A stretch of DNA of 64,000 bases, taken from Mycobacterium lentiflavum (lineage in GTDB: Bacteria > Actinomycetota > Actinomycetes > Mycobacteriales > Mycobacteriaceae). The notes under the pieces were generated by a model that made no database searches, was not told the DNA's origin, and worked only from the letters and a program-made list of their open reading frames with translations. The position numbers and the translations under genes were made by a program. Positions 51,685 to 60,457 of this stretch are shown piece by piece (within the stretch, counting starts at the first letter, position 1; each line of letters starts with the position of its first letter). Location of the stretch: positions 3,038,001 to 3,102,000 of the forward strand of contig NZ_CP092423.2 in assembly GCF_022374895.2 (NCBI RefSeq), given 5' to 3'.

Positions 51685-52950
51685 ATGTCCTCAGCGCCCG
51701 TTTCGGAATCGGTTTCCGCCATCGAGTTACTTCCCACCCCCGTTGGCGTCGCCAATCCGTATCCGCTGTATGAGCAGCTGAGAAAGCTCTCACCCGTTGC
51801 GGGGTACCGGGATTGGCCGCCGGGAACCATTCCGGGAGCCGACGAGCCCGTCACCGCGTGGGCACTGTTCCGGTACGACCAGGTTTTCGACGCCGCCAAA
51901 GACAGCACGACCTTCTCGTCGCGCGACCCGCTGCAAGAGGCCTCATCGGCGCCAAGCCTGATGCTGGTCAACACCGACCCGCCCACGCACGAAGTGGAAC
52001 GAAAGTTGGTCAGCCAGGCGTTCTCCCCGCGCCGCGTCAAGAAGCTCGAGGGCTGGCTGAACGAGCTGGTCCCGCAATTGCTCGAGTCACTCGGTGACGG
52101 CAGCGACGGGACCGTGGAGGTGATGGAATTCGCCGCCGAGGTTCCGACCCGGGCCATGGTGCGACTGCTGGGATTGCCCGACGGCGACCACGTCCGATTT
52201 CGGCGCTGGGCCAACGCCTTCATGCTCTCGTCGTCGCTGACCCCCGAAGAGCGCATCGCCAGCAACGAGGAGATGGTGACGACGTTCGCCACGCGACTCG
52301 CCGAGCACACTGCCCGACTGGCGGAGCAAGAGACCGCCGACGATAGCGAGGGAGTTGAGGACGCCGAGGACCTGATTTCGGCGCTGCTGCGCGCCGAGGT
52401 AGACGGGCAGCGTCTCACCCCGGAGGAGATCGTGCGGTTCTGCGTCACCCTCGTGGTGGCCGGCAGTGAGACCACGACCTTTCTGATCGGCAACCTGCTG
52501 CACGCGCTGGCGCGGGAGCCCGAGGTCCAGGCGCGCCTGCGCACTGACCGATCCCTGCTGAATCTCTTTGTGGAAGAGACACTTCGGCTCGACGGGCCGC
52601 CGCAACGGCTGTTCCGCATCGCCACTCGGGACGTCGAGATCGACGGCAAGCTGATCCGCAAAGGGGATTGGGTGGCGTTGTTCTTCGGCTCGGCCAACCG
52701 GGATCCCGCGGTGTTTGCGAATCCCGATCGACTCGACATCAATCGGCCGAACATTCGCCAACAGCTCTCGCTGGGTCACGGGCTGCACTTCTGCCTCGGC
52801 GCTTCGCTGGCCCGCCTGGAGGTTATGGCGGTGCTCAATGCGGTGCTCGATCGTTACCAGTCGATCGGTCTTACCGACGACCCCGGCACCAAGCAGACCG
52901 CCAGCCTGCTAACCCACGCCTATGTCCGTCTGCCCCTTCACCTTTCATGA
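51685..52950 (+). CDS. Cytochrome P450
   Basis: 421 aa from the ATG at 51685. I-helix [10 protein letters not shown] (about 256-265), K-helix EETLR near 296, and heme loop [18 protein letters not shown] with the iron-ligand Cys near 369. In the heme loop Leu replaces the usual Phe. Soluble bacterial class I P450. TGA overlaps the SnoaL-like start (ATGA), and a 3Fe-4S ferredoxin follows, so its redox partner is in the same operon. The reductase is not adjacent. Substrate is unknown; placement beside mce3 and epoxide hydrolases suggests lipid or terpenoid epoxidation or hydroxylation. Confidence 0.92.
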   Translation: MSSAPVSESVSAIELLPTPVGVANPYPLYEQLRKLSPVAGYRDWPPGTIPGADEPVTAWALFRYDQVFDAAKDSTTFSSRDPLQEASSAPSLMLVNTDPPTHEVERKLVSQAFSPRRVKKLEGWLNELVPQLLESLGDGSDGTVEVMEFAAEVPTRAMVRLLGLPDGDHVRFRRWANAFMLSSSLTPEERIASNEEMVTTFATRLAEHTARLAEQETADDSEGVEDAEDLISALLRAEVDGQRLTPEEIVRFCVTLVVAGSETTTFLIGNLLHALAREPEVQARLRTDRSLLNLFVEETLRLDGPPQRLFRIATRDVEIDGKLIRKGDWVALFFGSANRDPAVFANPDRLDINRPNIRQQLSLGHGLHFCLGASLARLEVMAVLNAVLDRYQSIGLTDDPGTKQTASLLTHAYVRLPLHLS

Positions 52951-53351
52951 CCAGCAACGAGTCCCGCAATATCGCGGCCACCAGGGCCATTTACGCCGCG
53001 GTCCCCGCCGGCGATCTGCCAACCGCGCTGAGGTATCTCGATCCCGAGGTGCGGATTACCTACTACGGCACCGAGACGATCCCTTACGCAGGCGATTACC
53101 ACGGCATCAACGAAGCGACGATGTTCTTCACCAAAGTCGGGGAGAACATCGAGATCGTCGAGATGGAGGAGTGGAAGTTCATCGCCCAAGGCGACGAACT
53201 CGCCACCTGGGGCCGGCAACGCTTCCGGCGGCTCGCCACCGGGCACGAATGGGAATCCGAATTCGCGCATATCATTACGCTGCGCGACGGTCGCTGGTTG
53301 CACTTCCGGGATTTCATGAACTCGGCGCTCACCCTGCAGGCCTTCTTATGA
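52947..53351 (+). CDS. SnoaL-like NTF2-fold protein
   Basis: 134 aa, overlapping the P450 stop and the ferredoxin start by 4 bp each. NTF2-like pattern: RAIYAAVPAGDLPTALRYLDPEVRITYYG, then MFFTKVGENIEIVEMEEWKFIAQGDELATWGRQRFR and FAHIITLRDGRWLHFRDFM. The LEH catalytic pattern is not conserved, so it is more like SnoaL cyclases/isomerases. Its place between a P450 and its ferredoxin suggests it acts on the P450 product. Confidence 0.78.
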   Translation: MTSNESRNIAATRAIYAAVPAGDLPTALRYLDPEVRITYYGTETIPYAGDYHGINEATMFFTKVGENIEIVEMEEWKFIAQGDELATWGRQRFRRLATGHEWESEFAHIITLRDGRWLHFRDFMNSALTLQAFL

Positions 53352-53563
53352 AAGTCGCTGCGGACCGGGAGATCTGCATGTCCGCCGGAATGTGCGTGAT
53401 GACCGCCGAGGAGTTCTTCGATCAGGACGACGACGGCGTGGTGCTGCTCGTCTCCGACGAAGTTGCGGACACCGACCTGGCGCGCCGGGTGCGCAACGCA
53501 GTGAACCTGTGCCCGTCGGGTGCGCTGCAGTTGGTTCCGGAGCGACCCATTCGACCAACGTGA
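53348..53563 (+). CDS. [3Fe-4S] ferredoxin, P450 partner
   Basis: 71 aa. Cys10 and Cys16 (CMSAGMC) and Cys55-Pro (NLCPSGAL) are the three-cysteine arrangement of P450-linked [3Fe-4S] ferredoxins; the middle ligand position is Ala/Gly instead of Cys. It shuttles single electrons from a ferredoxin reductase to the P450. Overlaps the SnoaL gene by 4 bp. Last gene before the mce3 promoter region (195 bp to the chosen yrbE3A start). Confidence 0.9.
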   Translation: MKVAADREICMSAGMCVMTAEEFFDQDDDGVVLLVSDEVADTDLARRVRNAVNLCPSGALQLVPERPIRPT

Positions 53564-53711
53564 CACGGCCCGGAGGCGGGCCTCGGAACTGGGCCCTAGA
53601 CAGCCGGGAACGCGGCCGCCCGTCCGGCGTTACAGCGGTACTAACAAAATACATCATCACGCATAAGTGGTCTTTTGCTTCGTTATATACGAATATTTCA
53701 GCGCTAATCAT

Positions 53712-53730
53712 GCGTATTGGCTATGGACAT
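53712..53730 (+). promoter_or_regulatory. Mce3R operator candidate, site B (upstream of yrbE3A)
   Basis: GCGTATTGGCTATGGACAT, exactly the minus-strand sequence of 41522-41540. It is 28 bp before the ATG at 53759, in a 195-bp gap whose AT content is unusually high (53640-53710), as expected for a promoter. Repressor here would shut off mce3. Confidence 0.75.
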
Positions 53731-53758
53731 GATGGCTCGCCTCCGCGTACCCTCGCGG

Positions 53759-54622
53759 ATGTCACTCGTCCACTTCGACCTGTCCGGGGGGCCACGTGAG
53801 CAACTCCACCCAACGAAACGGCGTCGAATCCAGGCGGTGTACGCCGCGATGGTGATGGTGGTCGGTCAGGCAGCGAAGCCGGTCCGCGCGATGGGCGACT
53901 TCTTCGTGATGTCTGTGGAGACGTTCGTGTCCATCGTCCGGCCACCGTTCGCGTGGCGTGAGTACCTCCATCAGTGCTGGTTTGTGGCGCGGGTGTCGAC
54001 ACTGCCGGGGGTGTTGATGACGATCCCGTGGGCGGTGATTTCGGGCTTTCTTTTCAATGTCCTGCTGACCGATATCGGCGCGGCAGATTTTTCCGGCACC
54101 GGCTGCGCGATCTTCACCGTGGACCAAAGTGCCCCGATAGTCACGGTATTGGTCGTAGCCGGCGCGGGGGCCACCGCCATGTGTGCCGATCTGGGCGCCC
54201 GCACCATCCGCGAGGAACTCGACGCGCTGCGGGTGATGGGCATCAACCCGATTCAAGCGCTGGCGGTTCCGCGGGTGTTGGCAGCCACCACCGTCTCCTT
54301 GGCCCTGAGTTCGGTGGTGACCGCGACCGGCCTGATCGGCGCGTTCTTCTGTTCGGTATTCCTGATGCACGTCTCGGCGGGTGCGTGGGTGGCGGGTCTG
54401 ACCACCCTTACCCACACGGTCGACGTGATCATCTCGATGATCAAGGCGACTTTGTTCGGGCTGATGGCGGGGCTGATCGCCTGTTACAAGGGCATGTCGG
54501 TCGGTGGAGGCCCGGCGGGCGTCGGCCGGGCGGTGAACGAGACCGTGGTGTTTGCCTTCATCGTCTTGTTCGTCATCAACATCATCGTCACCGCCGTCGG
54601 TATGCCGTTCATGGTGTCGTGA
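53759..54622 (+). CDS. yrbE3A: YrbE3A, MlaE-type permease subunit of the Mce3 importer
   Basis: 287 aa from the ATG at 53759. A TTG at 53717 lies inside the operator; ATGs near 53849 would give about 257 aa, close to the usual length, so the start is uncertain. Integral membrane permease with about six segments and the conserved coupling motif IREELDALRVMGINPIQ. Together with YrbE3B it forms the inner-membrane permease that receives lipid from the Mce3A-F assembly and is driven by the MceG ATPase encoded elsewhere. First gene of the operon. Confidence 0.9.
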   Translation: MSLVHFDLSGGPREQLHPTKRRRIQAVYAAMVMVVGQAAKPVRAMGDFFVMSVETFVSIVRPPFAWREYLHQCWFVARVSTLPGVLMTIPWAVISGFLFNVLLTDIGAADFSGTGCAIFTVDQSAPIVTVLVVAGAGATAMCADLGARTIREELDALRVMGINPIQALAVPRVLAATTVSLALSSVVTATGLIGAFFCSVFLMHVSAGAWVAGLTTLTHTVDVIISMIKATLFGLMAGLIACYKGMSVGGGPAGVGRAVNETVVFAFIVLFVINIIVTAVGMPFMVS

Positions 54623-54631
54623 GGTGAACCG

Positions 54632-55480
54632 ATGACGGTCAGCGCTCCGAGCAGGACAAGCGTACAGCGCATTTCCAGATCTGTTGCGGGCGAGTGGAAT
54701 CGAATGGGCTCGCAGGTGCGATTCTATGTCAGCACCATCGCGGGGGTCCCCGACGCAGTCATGCACTACCGAGGCGAACTGCTGCGGGTGATCGCGCAAA
54801 TGGGTTTGGGTGTCGGGACTCTCGCGGTGATCGGCGGTACCGTCGTCATCGTCGGGTTCTTGGCGATGACCACCGGCGCAATCGTCGCGGTGCAGGGCTA
54901 CAACCAGTTCGCCTCCGTGGGTGTGGAAGCCCTAACCGGCTTCGCATCGGCGTTCTTCAACACCCGCGAGATTCAGCCGGGAACCGTCATGGTCGCACTG
55001 GCCGCCACCGTCGGCGCCGGTGCCACCGCCCAGCTGGGTGCGATGCGGATCAACGAGGAAATCGATGCGCTCGAGGTGATCGGGATCCGCAGCGTCAGCT
55101 ACCTCGCCAGCACCCGGGTACTGGCGGGAGTGGTGGTGGCGATCCCGCTGTTTTGCGTCGGGCTCATGACGGCCTATCTCGCCGCCCGCATCGGGACCAC
55201 GGCGGTCTATGGGCAGAGCTCCGGTGTGTACGACCACTACTTCAACACATTCCTGCGCCCGACCGATGTGCTCTGGTCGTCGTTCGAGGTTGTCGTCGTC
55301 TCGCTGATGATCATGCTGGTGTGTACCTACTACGGGTACACCGCACACGGCGGGCCTGCCGGCGTCGGCGAAGCCGTCGGCCGCGCCGTGCGCGCCTCGA
55401 TGGTTCTCGCCTCGATCGCGATCGTCATCATGACGCTGGCCATCTATGGCCAGTCGCCGGACTTCCACCTGGCGAGCTAG
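54632..55480 (+). CDS. yrbE3B: YrbE3B, MlaE-type permease subunit of the Mce3 importer
   Basis: 282 aa, 9 bp after yrbE3A with GAGGTG as ribosome-binding site. Six or so transmembrane segments; coupling helix INEEIDALEVIGIRSVSYLAS contacts the ATPase. A segment AATVGAGATAQLGAMR precedes it. Pairs with YrbE3A in the Mce3 complex. The N-terminal 60 residues are amphipathic (interfacial helix). Confidence 0.93.
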   Translation: MTVSAPSRTSVQRISRSVAGEWNRMGSQVRFYVSTIAGVPDAVMHYRGELLRVIAQMGLGVGTLAVIGGTVVIVGFLAMTTGAIVAVQGYNQFASVGVEALTGFASAFFNTREIQPGTVMVALAATVGAGATAQLGAMRINEEIDALEVIGIRSVSYLASTRVLAGVVVAIPLFCVGLMTAYLAARIGTTAVYGQSSGVYDHYFNTFLRPTDVLWSSFEVVVVSLMIMLVCTYYGYTAHGGPAGVGEAVGRAVRASMVLASIAIVIMTLAIYGQSPDFHLAS

Positions 55481-55484
55481 TGGC

Positions 55485-56840
55485 ATGAGTCGCGGGCCAG
55501 GAAAACACCGTCTGCACGACGCGTGGTGGACGCTGATTCTGTTGGGGGCGATCGGTGTGGTTGTCCTCGCGACGGCGATGTCCTTCAGCGGCACCCTGCG
55601 GTCCTACGTACCGGTGACGCTGACCGCGGACCGGTCCGGGCTGGTGATGGATACCGGCGCCAAGGTGATGCTGCGCGGTGTCCAGGTGGGCCGGGTCAAC
55701 CAGATCGCTGACGACAAGAACGGGACCCGCCTCAAGCTCGAGATCGAGCCCGATCAAATCCGTTACATCCCAGCCAATGTCGAGGCCCAGATCAGCGCCA
55801 CCACCGCGTTCGGCGCCAAGTTCGTCGACCTGGTGATACCGCAGAATCCGAGTCGCGCACGGTTGTCCGCCGGGGCCGTCCTACATTCGAAGAACGTCAG
55901 CACAGAGATCAACACCGTCTTCGAGAACGTCGTCGACCTGCTCAACATGATCGATCCGCTCAAACTCAACGCGGTGCTGACCGCGGTAGCCGACGCCGTA
56001 CGCGGCCAGGGGGAGCGGATAGGCAAAGCCACCACCGACCTCAACGACGTGCTGGCGGCGCTCAACGAGCGCAGCGAAACCATCCGGGGGGACTGGCATG
56101 CCCTTAAGACCTTCGGCGACACCTATAGTGCCGCCGCCCAGGACATCCTGACGATTCTGAATGCCGCAAGTACGACCAGCACGACCGTCGTGAATCACAC
56201 AAATCAACTGGATAACTTGCTGCTCAACGTCATTGGCGTGGCCAATTCCGGGGCCAATCTGCTTGGCTACAGCAGAGATAATCTCGTCGCATCGGTCAAC
56301 ATCCTCGAACCGACCACGAACCTGCTCCTCAAATACAACCCCGAGTACACCTGCTTCCTGCAGGGCACCAAGTGGTATCTCGACAACGGCGGCTATTCGG
56401 CGTGGGGTGGTGCCGACGGTCGCACGCTGCAACTCGACGTAGCGCTGTTGTTGGGCAACGACCCGTACGTCTTTCCGGACAACGTGCCGCTGGTCGCGGC
56501 CAAAGGCGGTCCCGGTGGAAAGCCGGGGTGCGGATCACTGCCTGACGCCAGCAAGAACTTCCCGGTCCGCGAGCTCGTCACCAACACCGGATGGGGGACC
56601 GGGCTCGATATCAGGCCCAACCCCGGCCTCGGGCATCCCTGCTGGGCGGACTACTTCCCGGTGACACGCGCCCAGCCCAAGCCGCCCTCGATCCGCCAGT
56701 GCATTCCCGGGCCGGCGATCGGGCCGAACCCCGCAGGCCCGCCGTACGGCGCGGCGCTGTACGGACCGGGTGGAGTACCGCTGTGGCCCGGGGTGCCGCC
56801 TGCCCCGCCGCCCGCCGAACCAGGTCCACCGCCGCCGTGA
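55485..56840 (+). CDS. mce3A: Mce3A
   Basis: 451 aa, ATG 4 bp after the yrbE3B stop. Single N-terminal transmembrane helix (WTLILLGAIGVVVLATAMSF), then the MCE domain (about 45-125: PVTLTADRSGLVMDTGAKVMLRGVQVGRV), a long helical needle region to about residue 290, and a Pro/Gly-rich tail. Six Mce subunits form a hexameric tube in the periplasm that moves lipids toward the YrbE pair. The end (PPAPPPAEPGPPPP) is typical. Confidence 0.93.
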   Translation: MSRGPGKHRLHDAWWTLILLGAIGVVVLATAMSFSGTLRSYVPVTLTADRSGLVMDTGAKVMLRGVQVGRVNQIADDKNGTRLKLEIEPDQIRYIPANVEAQISATTAFGAKFVDLVIPQNPSRARLSAGAVLHSKNVSTEINTVFENVVDLLNMIDPLKLNAVLTAVADAVRGQGERIGKATTDLNDVLAALNERSETIRGDWHALKTFGDTYSAAAQDILTILNAASTTSTTVVNHTNQLDNLLLNVIGVANSGANLLGYSRDNLVASVNILEPTTNLLLKYNPEYTCFLQGTKWYLDNGGYSAWGGADGRTLQLDVALLLGNDPYVFPDNVPLVAAKGGPGGKPGCGSLPDASKNFPVRELVTNTGWGTGLDIRPNPGLGHPCWADYFPVTRAQPKPPSIRQCIPGPAIGPNPAGPPYGAALYGPGGVPLWPGVPPAPPPAEPGPPPP

Positions 56841-56880
56841 GCCCGGGCACGACCACCAAAAGCCAAGCAGGAGAGGAACG

Positions 56881-57909
56881 ATGCAGGAGAACCTGAAAGG
56901 CGTCGCACTGCGCCTGGGAATCTTCTTGTCGGTGTGCGTGCTGACCGGCGGGCTACTGTTTGCCGTCTTCGGCGAAGTGCGTTTCGGTGACGGCAAGACG
57001 TACTACGCCGAGTTCACCAACGTGTCCAACCTCAGGGAGGGCAAGCTGGTGCGTATCGCCGGCGTCGAGGTCGGCAAGGTCGAAAAGATCTCCATCAACC
57101 CCGACGCGACGGTGCACGTTGAGTTCACGGCCGACAATTCGGTGACCCTGACGCAGGGAACCGAGGCGGTGATCCGATACGACAACCTGTTCGGCGACCG
57201 CTACCTGGCGCTGGAAGAAGGCGCCGGCGGACTGGCCATACTTGCTCCGCGCCAAACGATTCCGCTCGCCCGCACCAAGCCTGCGTTGGATCTCGATGCC
57301 CTGATCGGTGGTTTCAAGCCACTGTTTCGTGCACTGAACCCCCAGCAGGTGAACGCGCTCAGCGAACAGCTATTGCAGATGTTTCAGGGGCAGGGTCCCA
57401 CGATCACGTCATTTCTCGGTCAGGCCGCCGCGGTCACCAACACCTTGGCGGACCGCGATCAGCTGATCGGACAGGTCGTCAACAACCTCAACGTGGTTTT
57501 GGGTTCGCTTGGGGGCCAGAGCGATCGGTTGGACAAAGCGGTGGTGTCGTTGTCGCAATTGGTGCACGGGCTTGCCGAACACAAGACCGACATCTCCAAT
57601 GCAGTGGCCTACACGAACGCGGCGGCCGACTCGATCACCGACTTGCTGTCGCAAGCTCGCGCGCCGTTTTCGAAGGTGGTACACGAAACCGATCGGGTCG
57701 CCGACATCGCTCTCGCCGATCGCGACTACCTCGACAATCTGCTCAACACGCTGCCAGACAAGTACCAGGCACTCGTCCGCCAGGGCATGTACGGCGACTT
57801 CTTCGCGTTCTACCTGTGCGACGTTGTGCTCAAGGTCAACGGTAAGGGCGGCCAACCCGTCTACATCAAGGTCGCCGGTCAGGCCACCGGACGGTGTGCA
57901 CCGAAATGA
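56881..57909 (+). CDS. mce3B: Mce3B
   Basis: 342 aa, same length as remembered for M. tuberculosis Mce3B. The N-terminal helix ALRLGIFLSVCVLTGGLLFAVF is followed by the MCE domain (TYYAEFTNVSNLREGKLVRIAGVEVGKVEKI) and a helical region with AVTNTLADRDQLIGQVVNNLN. Short C-terminus ending ATGRCAPK. Second subunit of the Mce3 hexamer. Its TGA overlaps the mce3C ATG. Confidence 0.93.
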   Translation: MQENLKGVALRLGIFLSVCVLTGGLLFAVFGEVRFGDGKTYYAEFTNVSNLREGKLVRIAGVEVGKVEKISINPDATVHVEFTADNSVTLTQGTEAVIRYDNLFGDRYLALEEGAGGLAILAPRQTIPLARTKPALDLDALIGGFKPLFRALNPQQVNALSEQLLQMFQGQGPTITSFLGQAAAVTNTLADRDQLIGQVVNNLNVVLGSLGGQSDRLDKAVVSLSQLVHGLAEHKTDISNAVAYTNAAADSITDLLSQARAPFSKVVHETDRVADIALADRDYLDNLLNTLPDKYQALVRQGMYGDFFAFYLCDVVLKVNGKGGQPVYIKVAGQATGRCAPK

Positions 57910-59177
57910 AATCATTCGGCGAACGCAACCGGCTGGCCATCGGCGCCGTCGGCATCGTGGCAATCACCGCAATGGTGGTGGCCGCACTGCAATACCAGAA
58001 CCTGCCATTCCTCGATCAGGGCAAGACCGTCTCCGCGTATTTCGCGGACGCGGGCGGGCTACGAACCGACAATACGGTCGAAGTCTCGGGCTACCCGGTG
58101 GGCAAGGTATCCAGCATCGAGCTCGACGGGCCCGGCGTGCGGGTGACATTCAACGTTGACGACAACATTCGGATGGGCAACCGCACCGAGGTGGCGATCA
58201 AAACCAAAGGCCTGCTGGGCAGCAAGTTCCTCGACGTGATACCGCGGGGCGAGGGCCGGCTCGAGGGACCCATCCCGATCGATCGGACGACGTCGCCCTA
58301 CCAATTGCCAGACGCACTCGGCGATTTGGCCACCACGATCAGTGGACTGAACACCAACCGGCTGTCCGAATCGCTGGACACCATGGCGCAGACCTTCGCC
58401 GACACCCCGGCGGATTTCCGGAATGCCCTCAAAGGAGTGGCCCGCCTCGCCCAAACGCTCGACGAGCGCGACGCTCAACTGCGTGGCCTGCTAGACAACG
58501 CGGCCAAAGCCACCGGGGTGCTGGCCAAACGGACCGACGAGATCGTCACGTTGGTGCACGACACCAATGCGGTGTTGGCGCAGCTGCGGACACAAAGCTC
58601 CGCGCTGGATCAAATCTGGACGAATATCTCGACGGTCTCGCGGCAATTGCAAGGATTTATCGCCGAGAACCGCCAGCAGCTGCGGCCGACCCTGGACAAG
58701 CTCAACGGCGTTCTGGCAATCGTTGAGAGCCGAAAAGAGCAGGTGCGCAAGGCCATTCCGCTGATCAACAGCTACGTCATGTCGCTGGGCGAATCGCTGT
58801 CGTCGGGCCCCTTTTTCAAGGCGTATGTGGTGAATCTGCTGCCGGGACAGTTCGTTCAGCCGTTCGTCAGCGCCGCGTTCTCCGACCTGGGGCTGGATCC
58901 GGCGACCCTGCTGCCGTCGCAGCTGACGGACCCGCCGACCGGCCAGCCCGGAACCCCGGCGTTGCCGGTCCCTTATCCGCGGACGGGCCAGGCCGGCGAG
59001 CCGCGGTTGAATCTGCCCGATGCGATCACCGGCAACCCCGGCGATCATCCGTGCGGGCCACCCGGGGTGCCGTTGCCCGGCCCCGGCTGCTATCCCTACC
59101 GGGAGCCGCAGCCGGCCCCGCCGCCCGGCGGTCCACCGCCCGGGCCACCAGCATTGGCGCCGGGAGGCCAACGGTGA
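57906..59177 (+). CDS. mce3C: Mce3C
   Basis: 423 aa from the ATG at 57906, overlapping mce3B (ATGA). TM helix LAIGAVGIVAITAMVVAALQY, MCE domain (SAYFADAGGLRTDNTVEVSGYPVGKVSSIEL), long amphipathic helical section, and a Pro/Gly-rich tail. Third subunit of the importer. The proline-rich tail of about 90 residues probably reaches into the cell wall. Confidence 0.93.
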   Translation: MKSFGERNRLAIGAVGIVAITAMVVAALQYQNLPFLDQGKTVSAYFADAGGLRTDNTVEVSGYPVGKVSSIELDGPGVRVTFNVDDNIRMGNRTEVAIKTKGLLGSKFLDVIPRGEGRLEGPIPIDRTTSPYQLPDALGDLATTISGLNTNRLSESLDTMAQTFADTPADFRNALKGVARLAQTLDERDAQLRGLLDNAAKATGVLAKRTDEIVTLVHDTNAVLAQLRTQSSALDQIWTNISTVSRQLQGFIAENRQQLRPTLDKLNGVLAIVESRKEQVRKAIPLINSYVMSLGESLSSGPFFKAYVVNLLPGQFVQPFVSAAFSDLGLDPATLLPSQLTDPPTGQPGTPALPVPYPRTGQAGEPRLNLPDAITGNPGDHPCGPPGVPLPGPGCYPYREPQPAPPPGGPPPGPPALAPGGQR

Positions 59178-60457
59178 CAACGAAAATCCGGCGGTCTCGA
59201 ACCGTGTTGGCGACCACCCTTATCCTGGTGCTCGTCGCGGGCGTGATCGTAGCGATGAGAAGCGCGGGTGCGGCCGCCCGCATCGTCGTGGTCGCGTACT
59301 TCGACAACAGCAACGGCGTGTTTGCCGGGGACGACGTGCGCATCCGCGGCGTGCCAGTTGGCGCCATCCTCAAGATCGAGCCACAGCCACTGCGGTCCAA
59401 GATCACCTTCTCGTTCGACCGTAGGTACCGAGTCCCCGCCAACGCCACGGCGGCGATCCTGTCGCCCCAACTGGTGTCGGGCCGTGCGATTCAGTTGACG
59501 CCGCCCTATGCCGGCGGGCCCACCATGGCCGACGGGGCGGTGATACCGCAGGACCGCACCGTGGTACCGGTCGAGTGGGACGACCTACGCGCACAAGTTC
59601 AGCGGTTGACCGAATTGTTGAAGCCCACCCGGCCGGGCGGTGTGAGCACGCTGGGTGCACTCATCAACACCGCCGCCGACAACCTGCGCGGGCAAGGACC
59701 TACCATCCGCGACGCCATTATCAAGCTGTCGCAGGCAATTTCGGCGCTCGGCGACCACAGCAAGGACATCTTCTCCACCCTGAAGAATCTGTCGACACTG
59801 GTGACGGCGTTGCGCGACAGTGCGGATCTGCTCGAGCAGCTCAACTCGAACCTGGCCTCGGCGTCCTCGCTGCTGGCTGATGATCCCAACAAAGTCGCTC
59901 AAGCGGCCGTGGACCTCAACGCGGTTGTCGCAGATGTGCAGAGCTTCGCCGCCGACAACCGCGAGGCGATCGGCACCACATCGGACAGGCTCACGTCAAT
60001 CAGCAAGGTGCTGGTCGACAGCCTCGACGACATCAAGCAGACCCTGCACATCAGCCCGACGGTATTGCAGAATTTCAACAACATCTTTGAGCCATCCAAC
60101 GGTGCGCTGACCGGCGCCCTGGCCGGCAACAACATGGCGAACCCAATCGCGTTCCTGTGCGGCGCAATTCAGGCCGCCTCGCGGTTGGGAGGCGAGCAGG
60201 CGGCGAAACTCTGCGCGCAGTACATGGCGCCGATCGTGAAGAACCGCCAATACAACTACCCGCCGATTGGCGAGAACCTCTTCGTCGGCGCGCAGGCGAG
60301 GCCCAATGAGGTGACCTACAGCGAGGATTCGATGCGGCCCGACTTCGTTCCGCCCGCCACGAACGCGCCACCACCGGCTCCCGGGCCGCCGGTGGACGGG
60401 ACGACCGACCCCGCCGCGGGCCTGCGCGGCATGATGATGCCGCCCGGGGGTGGCTGA
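59174..60457 (+). CDS. mce3D: Mce3D
   Basis: 427 aa, GTG start overlapping the mce3C TGA. TM helix TVLATTLILVLVAGVIVAM, MCE domain (VVVAYFDNSNGVFAGDDVRIRGVPVGAILKI), helical region and a Pro-rich end (NAPPPAPGPPVDGTT). Fourth subunit of the Mce3 hexamer. TGATG overlap with mce3E indicates coupled translation. Confidence 0.93.
   Translation: MTTKIRRSRTVLATTLILVLVAGVIVAMRSAGAAARIVVVAYFDNSNGVFAGDDVRIRGVPVGAILKIEPQPLRSKITFSFDRRYRVPANATAAILSPQLVSGRAIQLTPPYAGGPTMADGAVIPQDRTVVPVEWDDLRAQVQRLTELLKPTRPGGVSTLGALINTAADNLRGQGPTIRDAIIKLSQAISALGDHSKDIFSTLKNLSTLVTALRDSADLLEQLNSNLASASSLLADDPNKVAQAAVDLNAVVADVQSFAADNREAIGTTSDRLTSISKVLVDSLDDIKQTLHISPTVLQNFNNIFEPSNGALTGALAGNNMANPIAFLCGAIQAASRLGGEQAAKLCAQYMAPIVKNRQYNYPPIGENLFVGAQARPNEVTYSEDSMRPDFVPPATNAPPPAPGPPVDGTTDPAAGLRGMMMPPGGG

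Noticed and set aside
51525..52754. N-terminal extension of the LuxR regulator to 799 residues
   Set aside because: The extra part is Ser/Arg-rich and exactly antisense to the P450 gene; the regulator's own start lies near 51524-51569.
53717..53758. TTG start for YrbE3A at 53717
   Set aside because: It falls inside the 19-bp operator and would make translation start within a repressor site; a later ATG is more likely.
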